Positions 52,486 to 62,969 of a stretch of 64,000 bases of DNA are shown here, one piece after another; positions within the stretch are counted from its first letter, which is position 1; the number at the start of each line of letters is the position of its first letter. Location of the stretch: NCBI GenBank assembly GCA_016858145.1, contig JAEHOE010000188.1:124001-188000 (forward strand). Reading direction: 5' to 3'. The notes under the pieces are model-generated. The model searched no databases. It saw only the letters and a program-made list of their open reading frames with translations, and was not told where the DNA came from. This stretch comes from Edaphochlamys debaryana. Taxonomy: Eukaryota; Chlorophyta; Chlorophyceae; Chlamydomonadales. The position numbers were made by a program, and so were the translations under genes.

Positions 52486-54299
52486 CTACCGCTGCTGCCC
52501 CGGCATCCCCTGCCCGTCCGCGCCGCGCGCGAGCAGCATCTGCTGCATGTCCATGGCGGTGCGGCCCTGCTGCTGCTGCTGCAGGAGGTAGGCCTGCTGG
52601 GCCGTCACCTGGGGCCGCTGCTGCGCGGCCGCCAGGGACTGCAGCGCGCCGTAGGGGTTGGCCTGCAGCCCGGCCGCCGCCTGGTTCCAGACCACCTGGT
52701 TCTGCCAGCCCGCCTGACCCGCCAGCGCGGCGGCATTGGCGCCCAGGCCGGCGAGGTTGGCGGCCTGCAGGCCCGCGGCGGCGGCGGGGTTGCGCATGGC
52801 GGCGTTCTGGTTGGCCAGGCCGTAGAGGGCAGCTTGGTTGGCGGCGGCGGCGGCCTGGTTGGCGGCGGCGTTGCGCGCGTTGGCCTGCTGGTAGGCGTAC
52901 AGGTTGGCGTTAGCGTTGGCGTTGCCGCCACCGCCGCCGCCGCGGGAGGAGCCGCCGACGGTGTAGTCGCGGTCCTGGTCCTGGTTCTTCCGCCGGCGGC
53001 GAGCCCAGTTGGGAACCAGGTTGGACTCGTCGTCCTCCTCCTCCTCGTCCTGCTAAAAGGGCGTGGCGGGGAAAAGGAGGGCGGGCAAGGCGGGGGGAAG
53101 GATCAGACCATATCGAGAGGAAGGAGTGCGTTCAGGAACGGCGAACGGAGCGGGTTGGCTGGTCAAACTGGACGCACACGGCAGCGGGAGCCGCACAGCA
53201 TGCAAACGCAGAGAGCGAGGAGGGGAGAGCCGGGCTGTGCCGGGCAGCGCGCAACGGCTTGCTAGCTATTTCGCATCACACGAAGATGCAAAAGCGGCCA
53301 TAACGGGGCGGAGCAAAGAGCTGGCGTTGACCCAAAACCCGACATTGACCCACCAGGGCTCCGGCGAGCTCGGCGTAGTTGACGCGGCGCGAGCGGGCGG
53401 GGCGGCCGCTGGCCGTCAGCTGCACGGGCGGCTCGTAGGAGGCCGGCGCGGACTTGCGGCTGGGCGGGGCCTTGGGCGCCTGCTGCTGCGTGACCTGGGC
53501 CCGCGCGGCCGCGGCGGCGGCCGCGGCGTGCGCGTTGCTGTTCATCTGCTGCTGCGCCTTCATGAGCGCCTGTGCGTTGAGCTCGTACTGGCGCTGGGCC
53601 TGCAGGATCTGCTGGTTGAGGTCCACACCGCCCACGCCGGCCATGCCAGCCATGCCGCCCACGCCCATGAGCTGCTGGTTGAGACCGGCAAGACCGGCCA
53701 TGCCGCCGAGCTGCGCGAGCTGGGCGGCGTTGAGCTGGGGGTTGAGGCCCGCAACCGCGGCAGCCGAGGCGGAGACCTTGTAGTCGCCACTATCGAGAGG
53801 GGCTTGGGCGACGGGCTCGGGCTTGTAGTAGACGTGCTGCTGCGGCTGCTGCTGCGGCTGCTGGTGGTGCAGGACCTGCTGCTGCTGCTGCTGCGGCTGC
53901 TCGATCTGCTGCGGCTTCTCGAGCGCAGGCGCGACGTGCTGCTGCGGGATTTGCGCGCTTACAACCGGCTGCACCTGGACCTGCGCCTTTACCGCCTCAG
54001 CTTGCGCAGCTGCGGCGTTAGCGGCTGCCGCATGGTCGGCAGCGGACTCGTCGTTGCCGTCCCTGCGCACAAATAAGTTCAAAGACCAAGCCAGTCAACG
54101 ACCGGTCAAGCCTCGCCAAACCGCGCTGATTTTCTCACCCTGGAGCAGCCTCGGGTTCACGCTGGTTCAGGCCAGCGTCGAGGACGTCAGCAGAGGAGGG
54201 CGGCGCACCCGCGCCAGCACCATTCAGGTCGCCGCCCTCTTCCTCTGCGGCTCCATCTTCGCTTCGTCGGCGCTTGTTGCCACGCTGCTCTTCCGTCAT
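52486..54299 (-). CDS. Gln/Ala-rich, probably nuclear protein, 3 exons
   Basis: Minus-strand exons 54299-54139, 54062-53354 and 53049-52486 join in phase to 477 aa; donors are GTGAGA and GTGGGT, and acceptors are GCGCAG and TAGCAG. The N-terminus (MTEEQRGNKRRR) is a likely nuclear signal followed by an acidic stretch. The middle is Gln-rich (runs of Q encoded by CAG) and Ala/Leu/Gly/Met-rich. A basic segment GRPARSRRVNYAEL ends exon 2. Exon 3 begins with an acidic run (DEEEEDDES) then WARRRRKNQ, Asn/Ala-rich repeats (NANANAN, AAANQAAAAANQAA) and a Gln-rich end. No catalytic domain is recognised. The composition suits a transcriptional co-regulator or an RNA-granule protein (inference). Its upstream 480 bp are duplicated at 57686-58169. 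Confidence 0.75.
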
Positions 54300-54782
54300 G
54301 GCGTGGCCTTGGGCTGGGAGGGGCTGGGTTGACAAGTCCAGCAAATGATGAGACTTCGCTTGTGGTCGCCTCGCGGGGCCAGCGCGATAGCGGGCCAGGT
54401 GTCTGTGCGCCTAGTGTCTGTGCGCTGAGAACTGCTGGCGTTTGGGCGCTTGCGCGTGGCTGGGCGCTGGGCTTCAAGGACGCTCCTCCATCGCGGGCCG
54501 TCCATGGCTCCAGGGGGGGCTGGAGCTTCCGCCTCGGGGAAGCCCCGCCGCGCCCCGCTGAGCCGCGCCATGGCTAGGCTTGGGTAGCCACACGGCGTAG
54601 GGGTGGGGGCGCGGGCGCCAGGCCCGCGTTTGGGGCGCGCGTCCAAGCTTCGGCTTCTCTTTCGAATAGCGCCCGCGCCCCCTCCGCGCGGTCCAGCCGG
54701 CCCGACCTGATCGCCGTGCTGCGCTTGGAAGGCTGGGTCTGGGTCGGGCCGGTACCAGTGCGCCTGGAGTAAGCTTGCATGC
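54299..54782 (-). repeat. 480-bp duplicated segment, copy 1 (5' flank of Gln-rich gene)
   Basis: Starts at the ATG of the Gln-rich gene and extends upstream. It matches 57686-58169 at about 95% with almost no length change. It probably contains promoter or 5' UTR sequence. Confidence 0.85.
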
Positions 54783-57594
54783 TTGCAAGGTCTCGGGCCC
54801 ACTCAAGGATAGTCCCCGCCGAGCCCGGACCTGTCGCATGTCTAGTGCTCGCTATTGAGAATGACATGCGACCAGGGCTGGGGCTGTGAGCGACCACTTT
54901 AAAGGCGCATGCCCAGCGCAACTCACCTTGAACACACACGAGTCGCCTTGCACACAACAGCAATGCTAAGACCCGTCGGCGTGGACGCTGGGGGGTGGGG
55001 ACTCAGGTGGGCGGGGAGCGTCGCACGCACTCGCGCGAGGCGCTTCCGGAAAGGAGGAGCCGCGGGCACGCGCAGTGGCCACGCCTGGGTACCGGAGCTT
55101 GCTATCCACAAATGGGCAGGGTCTAGACATAGCGTCTGCATCAGTTTGCCCGGCCTTTGGCCTTTCAGCTCCTGCCCCCACTCTCGGCAGGCTGGGTTGG
55201 CCAACCCGCTGGCCGGTCGGTCCCCTTTGCGCTGTGGGTCCCCTTTCGGCCGACGGGTCGGCACGCTGTGGGTCCATTTTCCGCCCCTGGGCGCTGGAGC
55301 GCAGGTCAGGCACGCGGCGCACGCCTCTACCCAAACCACCCAGGCCCAGGCTCAGGCAGCACCCGTGGGCCGCGGCAAGCAACTCCAGCTGCCCCAGATG
55401 GCCCCCGTCCCCGGACTAGTGTCGACATGCCCGTCTCGTGCGCGGCTGCTTCACCTACACGATGCGGCTTCCAGGGACTGGAGGCCCAATACCCTGATAC
55501 CGGTACACTTGCATCGCACGTGCGGCAGCCCCTGACTCTAGCCTGCCTGCCCCTGCCGTGAGCGCTGTGAGACAGCCCCGCAGCAACTTCTGCACTCCTA
55601 GGCGTCACCCAGAACGCCAGAAGCCGGGGGACGCTGCCCATAGCTCTGCCTGCTTCCATGTGGGCTGGGGCGCAATCCCTGATGAGCCAGCCCTGTCGGG
55701 GCAGCCGTCAGGCTCGGGCCCCCAAGTCTTACGCCCGTTTGTCTTTATTCATCCACCCATCCACCCCCGCCCGCGTCCCTACCCCCGTCTACCCCCGTGC
55801 GGCCGTGCCCCCCCCCCCCGTGACGTTTCAGCAGCAGCCCCAGACGCCCTCGCCTTCGCGGTCTTCTTCGATTTTCTAACTTCACCGAATGTGCAGCTCG
55901 CAGCAACCCGGGCCCGACCCTCCGCACCGCGCCAGCTCTGCCCTCAAGCCGCTACAGTGACCCGCCTTGCAGGGGGGGACGCCCCCTTACGCAGTCAGCC
56001 TTTTGCGTACGGACCGTCAAGAGAGTTTTGCGAGCGTCATAGCCCGGGCTCGCTGCGGCTCTCACCTAGCTCCTGCCCCACCTGAGCCTGGGCCCTCCGA
56101 AACGTCGCAGTCCACCAGAACGTGGCATCAAGAGATACCGGTTGGCAAGACGCGTACCAGCATCAACCCACTGCCCAGGAGGGGACCCCAGAGCTCCAGA
56201 CCGCTATGTCTCTGCGGTGGCCCGCCCTCGCCCCAAGCCGGGGTAGGCACACGCACACCCCGGTCCAGCGTCCGGCGTCCGGCCTTCACCGCCAATCCAC
56301 CCACATCGGGAGGCGGGGCCCGACTGTGCCGGCGGCGCCAGGTCTGGCGGCTGGCTGCAGCGTCCGACCACGGCCTTGTCTTGCGCTGCTGCGGCTGCTA
56401 CAGCCGCATGGAGGCACCCTTTGGCGTCGGCCCCAGGCGGCGGCGCCGGCAGCAGTCAACGGCAGAGCCCCTGGCCGCACCGCCGGGCGGGCTCCGGCGG
56501 ACCGCGCGCCGCCCACCAGTTCCGGAGCTGGCCCCTGCTGGAATGCGCTCCGGCGCCGCGGCGGAAGGCCCATCCGTATACCGGACCCCGGCACGACCCA
56601 GCCCCGGGTCACTCTTCCCAGCGCCCCAGACCGTTCGGCGCCCGCAGCGCTCCGCCCCGGTTGTGCCGCCGCTGCCTCGGACGCACAGCCGCATGCAGGC
56701 GCTGGGCCGTGAGCCCGCAGACCTGGGGCCGTGGCTGCACACGGCAGGGGCCCCACGGACCCGCCTGCCAGCACGCTCGCCACCCCAGCGGCCCCCCGCC
56801 CGCCCGACTGCGCTGCTGCTGCGGCCGCTGGGCCCCAGCCGCCACACAGGCTCGAGGCTCAGGCCCCACACCTGGGCCTGCCTGGGCCTGGCGGCAGCCG
56901 CGATGCCCGACCAGCCAACCGCCGCCGCTGCCGCTGAGACCGAGGCAGCTCTGGGTCCGGCCTGCATGAACGCCTCTGCCCCCCGCCCAGGCTTCTTCGC
57001 GGCGGCCCCCAATGCTGCCAAGGGCCTCTGGCCCTTGCGGAAGGCCTGCGCTCGCGCCAAGCCAGAAGCAGATCGCCAGCAATGGCCGCCGCCGCTGCAT
57101 CAGCCGCTGCCGCCGCTCTCAACTGCGGCAGGGTCGCATGTGCCCCGCCGCACACGTGTGCTGCCGCCTCTCCGCCGCCCACTGTGCAACAGCAGCAGCT
57201 GACGATGCGCCGCTCCAAGCCGCTGCCCACCGCTCTGCCATCGGCACCGCCCCAGGCACCGCATCCCGGCGGCCGCCGCCTGCTGCGCCGCCGCTGCCGA
57301 CGCGCTGGCCGCGGCAGCACAGCCACCGCAATGCCTCCGGAACCCGCGGGTGAAGGGAGGCTGCACACGCATGCGAGAGGGGGTTACTGGACATGAGGCT
57401 GCCTCCCCAATGACGCTTTCGCTCTTCTCAACGAAGCCCCGCATGCACTCTGGCTAGGGCCCGTCGCTAGGCCCCCAAAGCCCTTTCCCACGCACCTGCA
57501 GCACTTCGCCCCCGGCCATCCGCCCAGGCCGCCAGGGCCCCAGCCCTCCAGGGTCCACAGCCAGGCGCTGCGGGCCCATGCGGGCCAGGTCGCA
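54783..57594. other. GC-rich region without a recognised gene
   Basis: Long open frames occur on both strands (for example plus 55967-57202, 411 codons), but composition is Pro/Arg/Ala-rich in all frames and no domain or convincing splice pattern is seen. I treat these as chance frames of high-GC DNA. Confidence 0.5.
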
Positions 57595-57690
57595 GCGCAG
57601 CACGCCCAGCACGGCCCCGCTCTGGGTCCCGCTCCACCGCCATGACGGAGCCAGCGCAGGGGACGGAGGCTGAGGAACGGGGCCGGCGCG
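57595..57690. repeat. About 95-bp repeat, copy 1
   Basis: GCAGCGCAGCACGCCCAGCACG...CCGCCATGACGGAGCCAGCG... recurs at 58738-58835, with a length-variable middle. Confidence 0.75.
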
Positions 57691-58169
57691 GCCTTGGGCT
57701 GGGAGGGGCTGGGTTGACAAGTCCAGCAAATGATGAGACTTCGCTTGTGGTCGCCTGGCGGGGCCAGCGCGATAGCGGGCCGGGTATCTGTGCGCCTAGT
57801 GTCTGTGCGCTGAGAACTGCTGGCGTTTGGGCGCTTGCGCGTGGCTGGGCGCTGGCCTTCAAGGACGCTCCTCCATCGCGGGCCGTCCATGGCTCCAGGG
57901 GGGGCTGGAGCTTCCGCCTCGGGGAAGCCCCGCCGCGCCCCGCTGAGCCGCGCCATGGCTAGGCTTGGGTAGCCACACGGCGTAGGGGTGGGGGCGCGGG
58001 CGCCAGGCCCGCGTTTGGAGCGCGCGTCCAAGCTTCGGCTTCTCTTTCGAATAGCGGCCCCACCCCCTCCGCGCGGTCCGGCCGGCCGGGCCTGATCGCC
58101 GTGCTGCGCTTGGATGGCTGGGTCTGGGTCGGGCCGGTACCACTGCGCATGGAGTAAGCTTGCATGCTG
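57686..58169 (-). repeat. 480-bp duplicated segment, copy 2
   Basis: Copy of the 5' flank of the Gln-rich gene (54299-54782). The coding part was not copied: at the position of that gene's ATG the sequence switches to the 57595-57690 repeat. Confidence 0.85.
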
Positions 58170-58370
58170 GGGCCAGGGCTGGGGCTGGGCTGGGGCTGGG
58201 CCGGGGGCTGGGGCTGGGCCCCTACGCATGTCGTCTGCTGGCGCTATCCGGGCTGTGGTGTGCTGGACAGCGTGCCTCCGGGCCTGCAAGTGACCGCCAG
58301 AACTGCCTGACGGTACCGCCTGATGGTACCAGTGGTACCAGTGGTACCGCCTGACGGTAACAGTGGACCG
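58170..58370. repeat. GGGGCT runs and GGTACC cluster
   Basis: Positions 58170-58222 are a GGGCTGGGGCT simple repeat. Positions about 58310-58360 hold four GGTACC palindromes in imperfect units (GGTACCGCCTGA, GGTACCAGT). Confidence 0.6.
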
Positions 58371-58737
58371 CGCTGCGCCGGAGACGTGCGGTGCTTGCCT
58401 CTGCCGCAGCCGTTGGGGCTTGCACGGGACCGCCAGCGCCGCCCCTCGGTGCACCGCGCTGCCTCTACCGCCGCTGCCGCTGCTGCTGCACGCGCCGGGA
58501 CTCCCGTCCGCCGGGGTACGCCCGGGTAGGGGACTGGACACCCGGGGGCGCCCAAGGTGAGGGCACCCCGGGCACCTCCGGCCATCCTCCGCGCGTCAGC
58601 TCATGCAGCCCTCTGCTGCCGCCTCCCCTTGGAGCCCACCCCAGAGCCGACCCGCGCCTGCAGGGGCCCATCACCCCCAGCGTGCACAGCACGGTGCTCC
58701 GGCCACGTGCTGCAGGCGGGTGCTGCGGGCCTGGCCC

Positions 58738-58835
58738 GCAGCGCAGCACGCCCAGCACGTCCCCCCCCCGCCGGCCCACCCCACCGCCATGACGGAGCCA
58801 GCGCAGGGGACGGAGGCGGAGGAACGGGGCCGGAG
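58738..58835. repeat. About 95-bp repeat, copy 2
   Basis: Second copy of the 57595-57690 segment. Confidence 0.75.
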
Positions 58836-60861
58836 CGGAGGCACAGCCCGGGCCCTGGGCCCTGTCCAGGGGTGTAGGGCCCCCGCCCTCCACCCAGCGC
58901 AGGGTCGCCCCGAGGTCGGGGCTGAGGCCGGGCGCCCCGGGGCCGGGGTGGAGGCCAGGGGCGAGGCCGGGGGCGCTGTGGGCGGCAAAAGGCCGGCTGG
59001 GGCTCCGAACGGAGTGGTCTCTGGAAGCGGGGTCCGCCGCTCCGCCCCCTCCCGCGGGCGCCCGCTCCGGCCGGCGCTGGAGCGCGCTGTCGGTCCACCA
59101 GCGCAGCGGCAACGCTGCAGCATGCGGTCTGTCGGGTGGTGGGCAGGCGAAAGGGGCCCGTCGCTGCCGCCGATGCACCTGTGCACGGCGGCTGGTGGGT
59201 GGGAGGCACGGCTGAGAGCGTCCTCTTGCAGCAGCGGGCAAGCACCGTTGCTGCCCCCACTGCCATTGCGGAGGGTAAAGGGTGGGTCCGCCCAGGGCGC
59301 GGCCGCCCCCGGCGCAGGGTGTGCCCCGACAGCAGCGGGCGAGCCCCGACTCCGGCTTGGACTCTCAGCTGCCCCGGTCGGCCCCCACCCCGCTGCCACT
59401 TCGGAAGTCAGCCCGCTGACTGACGCCGTGGGGCTGAGAAGCCCTGCGGTGCCAATGCGGTGGAGCCCTGCCGAAGTCGGCCGAGTGAAGCGGCCGGGAC
59501 ACCCCGGGCCCGCAGCCGCCCTGCTTGGGCCCGCTGGGGCCCCGCCCTCTGCGGCCGGCACCCGAGAGCACGGCGGAGGGGTGGGGGCAGGTAGGGCCGC
59601 AGGCCGGGTTGGCGGTAACGGACTGGACCGGGATCGGGGGTTGCAGGCGCTGGGGGCTGCTGTAGGCAAGCGCAAGGGCCAGCCGCTGACTGCCCGGTAG
59701 CGGCAGGAGGGAGAAGGGAAGGGGCAGGCGCTGGCGAGCCCGATTGTCATCCCACTGTGTATGCCGGGGCCTCGCACTGCTGTGGGCCGGGGCCGGCGCG
59801 AGGCCGAGCACAACTGCTACCGGTAGTCTGGCCTGGTGCTGCCGAGGGCTGCCTGGGCTGCAAGGCCCGCTGGTCGCCGGAGGGCTGCTGCTGGGCGCCA
59901 GAGGCCGACGCCGTCCAGAGCTACGGGCGTCAACCCGAAAACCCGGGTGGCGACCCGAAAAAGGCGAGAAGGCTGGTGCGGTGTTTGGCGAAGTGGCAGG
60001 TGAGGTCGCGGAGACAAGGCCGGTTCGCCAGAGGCCCAAGCCTCTGCGCGGACGCTGCTCCAGGAAGGAGACCAGAGAGAGTGCCCCTGTTTGGCTCCGC
60101 TACTGGCTGACGTTTCGCAGGATCCGGGGGCGCGCTTCCTTCCGGCGCCAGAGCGCGCCAGCTCTGGATGCTCGAGACCTCGGGCAAACCTCTCGAGAGG
60201 TCCGCCGTGAGCCGAGAGACCTCACCGTCCGATGAATCAGGTATGGGTGCTCAGCAAGGGCGCATGAACAGGTACGTTCCAGTTGGCACAAGCGATTTCG
60301 CTGCATGCGTGGCCGCACGCGAGGCGAGCGCCGCAAAGGCGCCACTATCGAGTCTCTCTACATGCGCGCCTACGGCTAGTATCCATGAGCTACCCGTGAG
60401 CGTCAGAAGGCGCTCTTCGGGATGGTCCCGTGTGGGTTTGCGGCACCAACATGAGCGCCGCTATCCTACTCGCCAGGCGCGAGCGTGGGGCTCGGATGAG
60501 GGCACGGTATGAAACACAAAGTCGTGGTGTAACTGTGGCTCAGAGTGCCAGCGGGCGGCGGGCGACAACCCCGTTGTCGGGGCAGCCGAGATCGGCCCCC
60601 CGTACAGTTTCTCATGCCTCATGCCCTAACCACCCCCATCCCGTTCGCCGCCGCGTCCTCTTAGCACGGCAAGTCCTCAAGCTAGCAATCGGGGAGGGAC
60701 GGTGCAGGATCCGGCTGCGCTGGACCATGCAACCCTTGGCAGCGTGCCAGGGTCCAGCGACGCGTGCGTGTGCCAGCGCGCCTCCGCCCCCTCCACGCCC
60801 CGCCACGGCCACCACGCCCCGTTGTCTACAATGACTCCACGCCCTCGCCCTCACGCTATGG
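58836..60861. other. GC-rich region without a recognised gene
   Basis: Overlapping long frames on both strands (58603-59700 plus, 59813-58671 minus) are low complexity and show no domains. I see nothing that can be called coding. Confidence 0.5.
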
Positions 60862-61690
60862 CCGTGCAGAGTAGTCCGGACGACGACGAAGGGGGATGCA
60901 GCTGAACGCAACTAGGCTGTGCGCAACGCAACAGAAAGAGGGAGAGACCGAGCGACAGGCAGGAGCAAACAGCCGCACGGGGGGTCCTAAGGGCCGCATC
61001 ACGCAACGCGTTCGGACACGCCACTTATCTTTCCTATGCCATCTTGTGGTGCCGAGGCCCCCAGCGTGTGCGTGCAGGCGTCCGCGGGTCCCAGAACGTG
61101 GCGCAAGCTCACCTGCGAAACGGATGGAAAGCGCCACGTGGGCCGCTAGGACGCCGAAAGCCGCATAGTGCAGTGCAGTGTGTAAAGGTGCGAGCTGGGG
61201 GAAAGAAGCAGGGCGCGTGCTGGCGGCAGTGTAGGTGGGTCGACCGTACGGCAGGCTGGCGGAGCTGCTTCTACGAACGCTCTAGGTAGACCCCAGAACC
61301 CGGCGTGCAACTTAATGCTACTCGGCACCAAGATGGCGTTGTGGGAACGCGCAAAAATTTTGGGAGCCTAAGGGTGGGACAGCTGAGGGGGCCAAAGTGC
61401 ACGTGCAGGCTGCACCGCCCGACTGGACCCGGGGGGCTGCGGGGCGGGGGAGAGAGGGCCAAGGAGGCGTGGAAGCGTGTGGGTTTGGGCGGGGCGCGAG
61501 GCGGTGCATGCAGGGGTCCTGAGCGCCCGACTGCTCCGTTACCACCGGTACCTAGCCTTCCCCCCGTCTAGGCCCCGCTTCCGCTCTAATCAATCAACTA
61601 GATAGGCGCAGGGAAGATAAGTGGCGCGTCCGAACGTTGCGTTGCGTTGCACACAGCCCAGTCGCGGTCAGTACGTGATGTGCTAGTTGC
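60862..61690. mobile_element. MITE-like imperfect inverted repeat
   Basis: The left arm has two blocks (about 60903-60932 and 61003-61043) that match, in inverted orientation, one continuous right arm (about 61612-61670). The first block matches 24 of 28 bases (AACGCAACTAGGCTGTGCGC). The second is CGTTCGGAC.CGCCACTTATCTT. An extra segment of about 75 bp splits the left arm. No ORF is shared between copies. The left end is shared with the repeat at 51479-51534. Confidence 0.5.
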
Positions 61691-62051
61691 TTGCAAGGGG
61701 ATCGTGTGCAAAGAGAGAAGCGATAGAGACAACGTCCGAGTAGGGCGGGGTCGACAGACTCCATGATTGTAGCGGCGCAAGGCCAGAAGACTGCGCAGCT
61801 CAGTGCCGTACAGTGCCACGAACCACCAATGAGAGGCGGCCCGAGGCCCGGACGACGGACACGCGCCCAGATGGCGCGCCGTGATACGCCAGGCGCGTAT
61901 CACACCCGCTTGGAGCAGCTCTCCAGGGACGCAGAGCCCTCAGTAGTAGAAAGGGTTGTAGAAAGGCACAGGCGAAAGGGTACAGGAAAGGTCACAGGAA
62001 AAGGTGACCAGGAACAGGAACACGAAGCACCATTAGGCACGCGGCACCCCA
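61691..62051. other. Intergenic, 3' side of the minus-strand gene at 62 kb
   Basis: No gene recognised; it would contain that gene's 3' UTR. Confidence 0.4.
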
Positions 62052-62969
62052 TCAGCGCTTCTGCTTCTTCCCGCCATCGCCCTGCTTCTTGCCCCCACGC
62101 CCAGGTCGCTGCGGTAAAGCTTCCGGAGGGCCTGGTCCACGATAGCGCGGCTGGACCCAGGGCCACCCTCGCCGTGCCGTGAAGATGACGTCAAACTCGA
62201 CATTGGACAGGTTCAGCATGTTGAGGGCCCTTCTCGGTGCTGTTGGATGCACCAGCATTGCCTGGGGCCGGGACAAGGGAGAAGGGCAGCACCCGACATG
62301 AGAGGTTTGCTTGCAGGGGCTGCAGGGGCACTCCGCCTCAGCCTCAGCACTCCGCCTCAGCGTGGCGCACACCAAGTCCATGTGATACCCTCACCTTCCG
62401 GGCCTTCTCCACGGGGTACTGCTGGGATAGCCAGGCAACACCCGCCTCCACGGGGTCAACCCCTGCCAGGCTACCGCCCGACCCGCCTGTCGACAGCGCT
62501 GCAGCGCCCGCTACCCGTGAGCTTGTCGAAGGGGCCGAGGGTCCCGCCGCCCCCGCCGCAGCTCCAGAGCTAGCGCCGCCGGAAGCCGCCCGCCCCGAGC
62601 GCACTGCTGCCACCGCCGCGCCGCACCAGAGCCGGCCTCCAGACAAAGCCGCGCCGCCCCCTGACCCGTCAGCAGTGGGCTCCTCTTTAAAACACAGGTG
62701 ACCGACGCCACGCGCCTCCAGCATGCGCTTGGCGGCTGCGGTGTCGCCTTTCGGCCGGTGGAGCGCCTCAGCTGGCGAGAGGGGTTGGGAAAAGAGGGAA
62801 GGAGGGGACGTGGGGGTGTAAGTCTGGTACAGGGGAGCCAACAGTACGGCAGAGCACCGACACAAGGCGCTGAGCTGGGGAGGTGTCTCACGGTCGAGGC
62901 CAGTCGCGGGTCGAACTCCATGGCCACAAGGGCGGCCAGGTCAAACAGCGGGCCGGCCGAGGCCCCTGC
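62052..62969 (-). CDS. Unrecognised minus-strand gene, last three exons
   Basis: Exons read on minus: 62969-62892 (AGASAGPLFDLAALVAMEF...), 62766-62395 and 62261-62052, all phase 0 at the junctions, with donors GTGAGAC and GTGAGGG and acceptors GTTAG, GCTGAG and CCCCAG. The conserved-looking parts are LFDLAALVAMEFDPRLAST, KGDTAAAKRMLEARGVGHL, VAWLSQQYPVEKARK and MLVHPTAPRRALNMLNLSNVEFDVIFTARRG. They are separated by an Ala/Ser/Gly-rich insert. The protein ends in a Lys-rich tail (GGKKQ.DGGKKQKR). The 5' part lies further right (a possible exon near 63338 reads VNSRRKLGKRLAPR) but I could not join it. No family is recognised. Confidence 0.5.

Noticed and set aside
55967..57202. 411-codon plus-strand open frame
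   Set aside because: Pro/Arg/Ala-rich in every frame, overlapped by long minus-strand frames, with no domain; typical of chance frames in high-GC DNA.
57384..58541. 385-codon minus-strand frame sharing peptide sequence with 54296-54802
   Set aside because: The similarity is explained by the 480-bp DNA duplication of a gene's 5' flank, not by coding conservation.
58603..59813. Long overlapping frames on both strands (365 and 380 codons)
   Set aside because: They overlap antiparallel over repetitive GC-rich sequence that includes duplicated segments; no recognisable residues or splice pattern.
51504..61330. Recurring MQLNATR at the start of three open frames
   Set aside because: Two arise from one DNA repeat (51479 and 60870); the third (61305) is only partly similar at DNA level and probably coincidental.
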